Positions 1-5,174 of a stretch of 5,630 nt of DNA are shown here, one piece after another (position 1 is the stretch's first letter; each line of letters begins with the position of its first letter). This DNA comes from Gammaproteobacteria bacterium RIFCSPHIGHO2_12_FULL_37_14 (lineage in GTDB: Bacteria > Pseudomonadota > Gammaproteobacteria > DSM-16500), in NCBI GenBank assembly GCA_001801485.1, contig MGXV01000037.1, forward strand, positions 1-5,630, read 5' to 3'. Made by a program: the position numbers and the translations under genes. The notes under the pieces were generated by a model. The model did no database searches. It had not been told where the DNA came from and was given only the letters and a program-made list of their open reading frames with translations.

Positions 1-260
1 CTATTCCTGGTCAATTGGTGCAGGAAATTCATCTTGCTGGATTTACTACCACCACTATTGGCGATAAAGAAATATTAATTGATACACATAATCGTCCAAT
101 CGTTCCTGCTGTCTGGGCTTTATATCGACAAGCTATTTTACATTTCGGAATTAAACCTACTATGATCGAATGGGATAGTGAAATCCCAGCATTACCAACC
201 TTATATTTAGAAGCATATCGTGCGGAACAAATTTTACGAGATGTCTATGACACTACTTAA
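1..260 (+). CDS. MNIO / DUF692 (UPF0276) family oxidase, HvfB/BufB-like, 3' part only
   Basis: This is the C-terminal ~86 residues of a DUF692 protein; the reading frame is open to the left edge, so the gene starts outside the window. Members (MbnB, HvfB, BufB, TglH) are TIM-barrel multinuclear iron oxidases that modify cysteines in small precursor peptides together with a partner protein. Seen here are the family's C-terminal landmarks: EIHLAG (bases 24-41), the acidic-histidine motif DTH (81-89), VWALY, and IEWD (165-176) followed by the usual helical end. DTH and the Glu of EWD correspond to metal-ligand positions in the family. The residue after LAG is Phe (42-44), where many relatives have His. 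The stop (258-260) overlaps the start of the DUF2063 gene, so the two are almost certainly co-transcribed. A TTG at 15 could be mistaken for a start but lies inside the conserved domain. The family call is confident; the substrate is unknown because the precursor gene is not in view. Confidence 0.88.
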   Translation, partial: IPGQLVQEIHLAGFTTTTIGDKEILIDTHNRPIVPAVWALYRQAILHFGIKPTMIEWDSEIPALPTLYLEAYRAEQILRDVYDTT

Positions 261-984
261 CTCTCAGCTTGAATTGATAGAAGCAATTTTCGTTGAGCAC
301 TATCCTGTTGAGTTATTTTCGCCTATTCAGCATTTACGTATCTATCAACACAATATTGAAGCTAATATAATTAATTTACTGCGTGACATTTATCCGCTTA
401 CGGTGAAACTGATAGGAGATGATTTTTTTCGTCAGACTGCAAAAGAATATATGATTAATTACCCCTCTCGTAGCGGTAATTTGCATGATTATGGCGAATA
501 TTTTGGTTTATTTTTAATGGGGTATCAGCCTCTTAAGGACTATCCGTATATTTCCGAAGTTGCTCAATTCGAATGGAATTGTCACTCAATATTCTTTGCT
601 GCCGATAGACCTGCTGCTAATCTGCAATTATTAGCTGATATTCCATCAAATCAATACCATCAATTACAATTCATGTTGCATCCAGCCAGTTGTTTAATGC
701 AATATCGTTATCCGCTATTATCGATTATCGATTTATGCAAAGGGGAATTCGATGGAACAATTGATATAGGCGCAGGAGGAGGAAACCTATTAATTTTTCG
801 TAAGGATTTCGATATGAGATTAATTGCATTAGAAAATGACGAGTATATTTTTTTATCTACTTTAAGCGAAACCCAATCTATTGAAACCGCTTTAGAGCGG
901 GCTTTACATAATAACCCTCATTTTGAATTAAGTAAAAAATTACCGATCTGGATAAGTGAAAAAATTATTGTCGATTGCTTTTAG
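247..984 (+). CDS. DUF2063 (HvfC/BufC-type) partner protein of the MNIO enzyme
   Basis: This is a 245-aa protein of the DUF2063 family, the usual partner encoded directly after DUF692 oxidases in bufferin/Hvf operons, where it is thought to present the precursor peptide to the oxidase. The N-terminal helical domain (about residues 5-95) shows the typical pattern: LRIYQHN (30-36), an L..IYP..VKLIG segment (45-57), a F....Y....P..S..L.DYG signature (59-83), then FGLFL. It is followed by YISEVAQFEW (101-110). The C-terminal half (about 115-245) matches the NGO1945-like second domain and looks complete. ATG 247 is chosen because GAG at 238-240 lies 6 nt upstream. ATG 241 (two residues longer) is equally possible in family terms, and GTG 220 is unlikely because it runs far into the previous gene. 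The 14-nt overlap with the oxidase gene suggests translational coupling. The old 'putative DNA-binding' label for this family is probably misleading. No terminator is evident downstream. Confidence 0.85.
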   Translation: MTLLNSQLELIEAIFVEHYPVELFSPIQHLRIYQHNIEANIINLLRDIYPLTVKLIGDDFFRQTAKEYMINYPSRSGNLHDYGEYFGLFLMGYQPLKDYPYISEVAQFEWNCHSIFFAADRPAANLQLLADIPSNQYHQLQFMLHPASCLMQYRYPLLSIIDLCKGEFDGTIDIGAGGGNLLIFRKDFDMRLIALENDEYIFLSTLSETQSIETALERALHNNPHFELSKKLPIWISEKIIVDCF

Positions 985-1016
985 CAGATAGATTTGGTTT
1001 TTATCATCCTCTTAAC

Positions 1017-1045
1017 TTGCTTAATAAAATGTATTCCTTTATACT
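1017..1045 (+). promoter_or_regulatory. Predicted sigma70-type promoter for the 336-aa membrane protein gene
   Basis: TTGCTT (1017-1022) and TATACT (1040-1045) are separated by exactly 17 bases and lie about 40 bases before the ATG at 1086. Both hexamers are close to the sigma70 consensus (four and five of six matches). The promoter sits in the only gap between the DUF2063 gene and the next gene, so the latter is probably transcribed on its own. The -35 hexamer overlaps a CTTAA direct repeat (1011-1015 and 1020-1024). Confidence 0.6.
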
Positions 1046-1071
1046 CATACCGTTTTTAACATTTGATGATC

Positions 1072-1076
1072 AAGGA
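1072..1076 (+). promoter_or_regulatory. Ribosome binding site of the 336-aa protein gene
   Basis: AAGGA lies 9 nt before ATG 1086. An ATG at 1076 is in another frame and overlaps the site itself, so 1086 is the supported start. Confidence 0.6.
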
Positions 1077-1085
1077 TGAAATCAT

Positions 1086-2096
1086 ATGTTTTCGCGCTTA
1101 AAAGATCTTGCTGAAAGCCTGTTACCGAATGTTATTCAGTTTCCATTCAAGCGTTTAAAAAAGGCCTACGATAACCTTATTACTTATCAAAGAAAAATAT
1201 TTGTTACTTCTGTTCGATTAGCTTGTGAAATCAGTTTGGCACTTTTTGCAATGTCGATTTTATGGATGTCTCCCGGTTTTAAACATGCTTTATTTGGATT
1301 TGCTCTTAGCGAATTAGAAGATCCGCTCAGTGCTGCTATTGTCGGGTATTCTATTTTGCTGTTAGCGGGTTTTGGTTTCGGCAGTGTATCGAGCAAACAT
1401 GCGTTACGTTTGTATCATATACTCAAATTTGGTACAAGCAATTCAGATTATATTGGATTAGCTAAACGAGAAAAAAAATTATTAGAACAACGATGGTTTA
1501 TGGTGCCAGAAATTTCAAATGCCATATTTAAATTCTTGGTTGAAAAAATTTTTCAAGCAAAAAAGAAAGCGCTACATGATAATAAAATTACTTCAACACA
1601 TCAACAAACTATAGTTAGCACTAAACTTGCATTACAAACTTTCAGAAGAACAGCCAAAGATTCAGAATTAGATCTCATTCCTCTCGTCGAATATTTTGAA
1701 CAAGAACTTACACGTTCTAAAATTTATATTCGTGCGACTCGTTTACAAATTAATCATTTATCAAAAACTTTAAGCGATGCGAGAATAGTTGCTCAAAACC
1801 CTAGCGTACCTACCAGCAATGATAGCAATGTTATTGAATTACCATCCGTTGCCTGGAAAGAAGAAGAGGTCGAATCACTTCCTGAATATGTGGCTGATAT
1901 TGAAGCAACTGGCACCGATCAACAGATTCATCTACCGCATCTAGAAAAGAAAAAAATGACTAGAACGGTATCATTTTGGTATAAAAAGCCAACGAATTTT
2001 AACAACGTCATGGTGAAGCGTTTAGAAAGTAACATTAAAGAACATGAAGAGAATATACAGAAAATAAGATATCTGATGACGCAATTGCATGGATAA
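1086..2096 (+). CDS. Unrecognised 336-aa protein: two-helix membrane hairpin plus charged helical tail
   Basis: I do not recognise a family. The N-terminal ~40 residues are amphipathic and basic. Two hydrophobic segments follow, about residues 42-62 and 82-103, separated by a short loop with an acidic patch (ELEDP), giving a hairpin with both ends probably on the same (cytoplasmic) side. Residues 105-235 are rich in Lys, Glu and Gln and look helical or coiled-coil. Residues 236-290 form a flexible acidic linker (EEEVE near 259-263), followed by KKK and a final helix 303-334 with a KEHEEN glutamate cluster at 318-323, about 15-18 residues from the C-terminus. Such a cluster resembles the E-block of Dot/Icm substrates. 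There is no signal peptide with a cleavage site. The start is supported by AAGGA at 1072-1076, 9 nt upstream, and by the promoter at 1017-1045. It could be a type IV effector inserted in host membranes or an ordinary inner-membrane protein; the sequence does not decide. The gene itself is secure. Confidence 0.85.
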   Translation: MFSRLKDLAESLLPNVIQFPFKRLKKAYDNLITYQRKIFVTSVRLACEISLALFAMSILWMSPGFKHALFGFALSELEDPLSAAIVGYSILLLAGFGFGSVSSKHALRLYHILKFGTSNSDYIGLAKREKKLLEQRWFMVPEISNAIFKFLVEKIFQAKKKALHDNKITSTHQQTIVSTKLALQTFRRTAKDSELDLIPLVEYFEQELTRSKIYIRATRLQINHLSKTLSDARIVAQNPSVPTSNDSNVIELPSVAWKEEEVESLPEYVADIEATGTDQQIHLPHLEKKKMTRTVSFWYKKPTNFNNVMVKRLESNIKEHEENIQKIRYLMTQLHG

Positions 2097-2116
2097 TAAA
2101 AAAATCATTAGTATTT
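2097..2116. other. 20-nt convergent intergenic gap
   Basis: Only 20 bases separate the stop codons of two converging genes. The gap is A/T-rich but has no GC-containing hairpin, so no bidirectional intrinsic terminator can be supported. Read-through antisense transcription into either gene is possible. Confidence 0.6.
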
Positions 2117-3505
2117 TCAGGGTAAATATTCGTATTCTCGCAACATAGCAGCAAATCGTTGCCCAGCTTCAGTTCGACTTTCATAAAAAAATACGCGTAA
2201 ATAATTTTTTAATAAATATTCATAGGGTGATTTAACTAATACTGAAAGTATCGTTTCAATACGTTTTCTATCGGCGAGATGATGAGAATCGCAGCGTTGA
2301 AATAGTATTGTCGCTAAAATTTCTGCTTTGCATGCTTTACGTATGGCATCGCCTTCTTCATAGCTTTGAATACAAAAATTTAGTGTTCGATCTTTATTCC
2401 ATTCACGCCAACGATGAAAAAAATTTAAAGCCAATGTTTTATAATAAGCAATAGCTTGATCATTTTTATTCATTTGCATCAGGATTAAAAAAAATAATAT
2501 GGGAATGGTGGCTTCAACATTTGCCCAAGAACAATTTCCGCTGATTTGAGAATCAACTTTCAATTCAGTTAAAGGCACCAATCCTAAAAATTGATCGATC
2601 TCTTCATTGATAAATTGACTAGTTTGTTTAGTATAAATAATTTTTTTGAAAAATTCATTACTTAAGCGCTTGGGATGTTTTACCTGGTAGAACATAATAT
2701 TATCATATAAGCGACTATCTTCACGTCTATCACATTTTACCCATATATCGCCGTAGTGAATAAACGTAATAGCATGTCCTTCATAACCAACAGGAATTAA
2801 TAACGGCTCGTGTTGCAATAAAGAATTGATTTGCGTTTTATATTTGCTTGTATCAACTTGGTATTGCTGATATTTAATTAATTGTGAAGCATTACGCATC
2901 ACTTCAACAATCAAACGAGCCAATCCTGAGTAACGTCGTAACTGTCGAGCTGCAAAATGATTTTGAAATTGAGTAAGCGAATCGGCAATCAAGCCAATGG
3001 TAACTTCAAGATAAAATCCTTCAAAATCGACTTCAACAAATTGATTTTTATTATCAACAATATTTGTTGTACCAATTAATTCATATAAATGCCCTAGTAA
3101 TTTAACATTAATATAATCCTGCGAAAATATTGGATCTGCTCCAGCTTGCACCAATACGTGTCTTAATTTTTTTTGTCCCCGCAACATTGGCATCACCAGT
3201 ACTGGTTGGCCGGCAAAATTATAGCTGTTTGGATTAGCACCATGTTTTAATAGTAGTTGACATAATTCAATATTATTATTTTCAGCAGCCCAATGTAGTG
3301 CGCTACCGCCTGTTGCATCTGGAAGATTGGGATTGGCACCGTGTTCAAGTAGAAGTTTGCTGAGTTTCAGATTGTTGGCGATAGCTGCTTCAATCAGTGG
3401 AGTGAAGCCATATTCATCGATTTGATTAAGTTCTTCGCCATAATAAATCAGTTGATTAACCGTTTGGTCATCTTCTTGTAAAATAGCATCTGCGAGAGAA
3501 AGCAT
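2117..3505 (-). CDS. Ankyrin-repeat protein with CE-clan cysteine-protease-like domain; AnkH/LegA3-like candidate effector
   Basis: The 462-aa protein starts with four ankyrin-type repeats: a degenerate cap (about 1-31), two canonical repeats (32-64 with GFTPLIEAA and LLLEHGANPN; 65-97 with GSALHWAAE and LLLKHGANPN) and a divergent fourth (98-130). A mixed alpha/beta region follows. His244 (in EGHAITF), Asp259 (WVKCD), Gln320 and Cys325 (QISGNCSW) are in the order and spacing of the His-Asp-Gln-Cys centre of CE-clan proteases and acetyltransferases (Ulp1/YopJ type). Residues 335-462 look helical. From memory, Legionella AnkH/LegA3 is a core Dot/Icm effector of about this size with four ankyrin repeats and a cysteine-protease-like domain, reported to bind host LARP7; the homology is inferred here, not tested by alignment. 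No signal peptide or membrane anchor is seen. ATG 3505 has no Shine-Dalgarno sequence, but the upstream gene ends 8 bases earlier, so translation may be coupled. It converges on the + strand gene ending at 2096. Confidence 0.88.
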   Translation of the reverse strand: MLSLADAILQEDDQTVNQLIYYGEELNQIDEYGFTPLIEAAIANNLKLSKLLLEHGANPNLPDATGGSALHWAAENNNIELCQLLLKHGANPNSYNFAGQPVLVMPMLRGQKKLRHVLVQAGADPIFSQDYINVKLLGHLYELIGTTNIVDNKNQFVEVDFEGFYLEVTIGLIADSLTQFQNHFAARQLRRYSGLARLIVEVMRNASQLIKYQQYQVDTSKYKTQINSLLQHEPLLIPVGYEGHAITFIHYGDIWVKCDRREDSRLYDNIMFYQVKHPKRLSNEFFKKIIYTKQTSQFINEEIDQFLGLVPLTELKVDSQISGNCSWANVEATIPILFFLILMQMNKNDQAIAYYKTLALNFFHRWREWNKDRTLNFCIQSYEEGDAIRKACKAEILATILFQRCDSHHLADRKRIETILSVLVKSPYEYLLKNYLRVFFYESRTEAGQRFAAMLREYEYLP

Positions 3506-3513
3506 AATAATAG

Positions 3514-4062
3514 CTATCGATAATTTTTCGGTGTCAGGCGTGGTGTATTGTCATGAGTATGACGTAATTGGAGTTGCTGTTGCAATTGTAATTTTAGCTC
3601 GTCCTGTTTATTTTCATTGGTTGTCACATTACTTTCACTGGGTAAACCGATCACTTGTTTATCAATGCCACTAAATTGAGCTTTGTCAGCCAATTTAGGA
3701 TTTGGTTTGAATTGACTACTCATCCCAGCATTCATTAATCCTTGACGAAAAGAGTTTAAATTTATCTTACCTTCTTTTAAAGCATGCCGCTGTTCAAGTA
3801 ATTCTTTCTGCTGTTTGACTCGCAATTCATGAACATCTTTATGAACCGCAAGTGAATGTTGTTTTTCAGCCGAAGGTAGCGAATCATCGCGCGATTGATC
3901 TTTGCTAGTAATAAAATCATGGAATTCGATGTGCCCACCTTGGCCACCACCACTCTCTGTCGAATCTCCTTCTTCATCAATCAATGGAGCCTTCAAGCTA
4001 CGCTTCTTGCGTATCTCAGCATTCATTTCTTTGGGGGATGGTCGATGTTTATCAGCTGACAT
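3514..4062 (-). CDS. Unrecognised 182-aa hydrophilic, probably disordered protein, first gene of the ankyrin operon
   Basis: No family is recognised. The protein is very hydrophilic, has no Cys or Trp, and has a single Tyr (181). Its layout is a basic N-terminus (KHRPSPKEMNAEIRKKRSLK, 5-24), an acidic stretch (29-36), a Gly-rich linker SGGGQGG (37-43), a charged likely helix (about 68-99, with KQQKELLEQRHALKEG), a polar middle, and a Gln/Leu-rich segment QLQQQLQLR (159-167) before a short basic tail. There is no signal peptide or membrane segment. ATG 4062 is supported by AAGGTGATC (4064-4072), an excellent match to the anti-Shine-Dalgarno complement, and by TATAAT at 4092-4097. It ends 8 bases before the ankyrin gene, so the two form an operon. 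Possible roles are a co-delivered effector or an accessory/chaperone-like partner of the ankyrin protein; both are inference. Long coding frame, promoter, RBS and operon spacing make the gene real. Confidence 0.8.
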   Translation of the reverse strand: MSADKHRPSPKEMNAEIRKKRSLKAPLIDEEGDSTESGGGQGGHIEFHDFITSKDQSRDDSLPSAEKQHSLAVHKDVHELRVKQQKELLEQRHALKEGKINLNSFRQGLMNAGMSSQFKPNPKLADKAQFSGIDKQVIGLPSESNVTTNENKQDELKLQLQQQLQLRHTHDNTPRLTPKNYR

Positions 4063-4063
4063 A

Positions 4064-4072
4064 GATCACCTT
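4064..4072 (-). promoter_or_regulatory. Strong ribosome binding site of the 182-aa protein gene
   Basis: AAGGTGATC on the - strand, ending one base before the ATG at 4062. It matches the 16S 3'-end complement over AGGTGATC, so the core AAGG lies about 6 nt from the start. It fixes the start and suggests efficient translation of the first gene of the unit. Confidence 0.65.
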
Positions 4073-4091
4073 TTAGAATAGTTCTTTTTAC

Positions 4092-4119
4092 ATTATAGAC
4101 TAACCTATTGGATTGAAAA
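4092..4119 (-). promoter_or_regulatory. Predicted sigma70-type promoter of the 182-aa / ankyrin operon
   Basis: On the - strand, a perfect TATAAT (4092-4097) lies 29 bases before the start codon. TTTTCA (4114-4119) sits 16 bases upstream as a fair -35 element (four of six matches). The unit can therefore be expressed independently of hflKC, which is on the same strand upstream. The -35 region overlaps the palindrome AAAAGCTTTT (4116-4125) and touches the inverted repeat at 4121-4138, possible operator positions. Confidence 0.6.
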
Positions 4120-4120
4120 G

Positions 4121-4138
4121 CTTTTATGAAAATAAAAG
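4121..4138. repeat. AT-rich inverted repeat: CTTTTAT, 4-base loop, ATAAAAG
   Basis: Perfect 7-bp arms (4121-4127 and 4132-4138) flank GAAA on the + strand, a GNRA-type tetraloop in RNA. On the - strand the repeat follows hflC by about 105 bases and is followed by CTTTTC; with one G-C pair per stem it would be a weak terminator at best. It lies just upstream of the -35 element of the - strand operon (operator possibility). On the + strand its right arm overlaps AAAAGGA in front of ATG 4145. The repeat is certain; its function is not. Confidence 0.45.
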
Positions 4139-4144
4139 GAATCA

Positions 4145-4306
4145 ATGACTTATAGGAACTCGTTATCTGGTTTATTGAGGCGTGTCTATGAAACTGAGGG
4201 AAGAATCAATAAAATTGTTGGGTCACCTAGACAAAAATCTTATGCTATGGAGTTCCGTTATTATTTTTTGCCGCACCACTGCCCTGAGCATGATGAAAAT
4301 AATTAA
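4145..4306 (+). CDS. Doubtful small ORF, 53 codons, antisense to the hflC 3' end
   Basis: ATG 4145 is preceded by AAAAGGA (4134-4140) with 4-nt spacing, and the frame stays open for 53 codons to TAA 4304. The predicted peptide begins MTYRNSLSG and has a basic middle (RQKS) and a His/Cys-containing end (PHHCPEHDENN). It starts in the 182-base gap but its last third (from 4245) runs antisense through the end of hflC, where the bases are constrained by another protein. It uses AGG/AGA arginine codons several times, unlike the CGT-favouring neighbours. No convincing + strand promoter is seen. It may be a genuine small protein, a gene remnant or chance; I lean to chance. Confidence 0.2.
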   Translation: MTYRNSLSGLLRRVYETEGRINKIVGSPRQKSYAMEFRYYFLPHHCPEHDENN

Positions 4307-5174
4307 AGAACTGTCCTTCAGGTTTCAAAATGAGAATATCTCTTTTACGATTAAAGCTATTTTCATAAGCTTCCAGACTTCTATAGAAAGCATAAAACTT
4401 AGGATCAGTACCATAAGTTTTCGCATAGATTTCAGCAGCCGCTTGATCACCTTTGGCTCTTATTGCTGCTGCTTTCATCAGCGCTTCTGCTTTGATCACC
4501 GTTACTTTTTGATCCGCGAGGGCTTTAACTTCTTCTGATTTTTCCATACCTTCTGCGCGTTTTGCTTCAGCAAATTGCTTACGCTCAGCTTCCATACGCT
4601 TAAATACAGAACCCATCACATCTTTAGGTAAAGTAATAGTTTGTAAACGTACATCAATGACACCTATGCCTTGTTCTTTACCGATATGGTTAGCTTCTTC
4701 CTTAATCGCTGCCATCATTGCTGCACGATCAGATGAAATAGCTTGATAACTGGTGCGTTTCCCATATTCAGCACGCACAATGTCATTCAAGCGTTGTTCA
4801 AGCAAATTTTCTGCCCAAGTTACGCTACCACCCGTACTCGTATAGAATTTAACAAGATAATTGATTCGCCACTTAGCAAAGTATTCGACTACCAAGTAGG
4901 TTTGCTCTTTTGTCACAACAGTCAATGGTTGTGAGCTGGGTGTTGCAAGTTCTTGTATTCGAGTATCAAGAATTCGAACACGATCAATAAATGGAATTTT
5001 CAAATGCAGACCAGGCTGCAATATGATTGGCGTCTTTGTTTCAGCATCGCTGGTAATTTTACCTAGACGAAGCAATAACCCATTTTGACCTTCATTGACA
5101 GTGAATAATACGAAAGGAGCGACGAAGATAATAATAACGATAATAGCTGCAATAGCGATATTAGTTAACCTCAT
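4245..5174 (-). CDS. hflC: HflC, SPFH/band-7 membrane protein modulating FtsH
   Basis: The 309-aa HflC pairs with HflK in a large periplasmic cage anchored in the inner membrane around the FtsH AAA protease, restricting its access to membrane substrates. The sequence shows an N-terminal membrane anchor (about 5-25), then a band-7/SPFH domain (26-190) with VNEGQ.GLLLRLGK, LQPGLHLKIPFID.V..LDTRIQ and VVEYFAKWRI. A long Lys/Glu/Ala-rich coiled coil (190-245; RMEAERKQFAEAKRAEG) leads to the diagnostic C-terminal motif DPKFYAFYRSLEAYENSF (257-274) and a hydrophobic ILILKPEGQFFNYF strand (280-293) that closes the cage in the family. It is slightly shorter than E. coli HflC (334 aa). AGGAGG at 5181-5186, 6 nt before ATG 5174, fixes the start. 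The gene overlaps the hflK stop by 14 nt. Its downstream neighbour is not purA, the gene that follows hflC in many gammaproteobacteria. Confidence 0.96.
   Translation of the reverse strand: MRLTNIAIAAIIVIIIFVAPFVLFTVNEGQNGLLLRLGKITSDAETKTPIILQPGLHLKIPFIDRVRILDTRIQELATPSSQPLTVVTKEQTYLVVEYFAKWRINYLVKFYTSTGGSVTWAENLLEQRLNDIVRAEYGKRTSYQAISSDRAAMMAAIKEEANHIGKEQGIGVIDVRLQTITLPKDVMGSVFKRMEAERKQFAEAKRAEGMEKSEEVKALADQKVTVIKAEALMKAAAIRAKGDQAAAEIYAKTYGTDPKFYAFYRSLEAYENSFNRKRDILILKPEGQFFNYFHHAQGSGAAKNNNGTP

Noticed and set aside
220..246. GTG 220 as start of the DUF2063 gene
   Set aside because: It adds residues absent from the family N-terminus and deepens the overlap; ATG 247 (or 241) fits better.
1187..1396. 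69-codon - strand ORF within the 336-aa gene
   Set aside because: Antisense to a hydrophobic-helix coding stretch; no RBS or promoter.
3777..3980. 67-codon - strand ORF inside the 182-aa gene
   Set aside because: Same strand, different frame, no own RBS; the longer frame has promoter and RBS support.
4121..4138. Intrinsic terminator for hflC
   Set aside because: The stem is nearly all A-T and only a short T run follows; kept as an inverted repeat only.
4182..4538. 118-codon + strand ORF
   Set aside because: Antisense to hflC over most of its length, no RBS, and composition explained by the complement of a well-supported gene.
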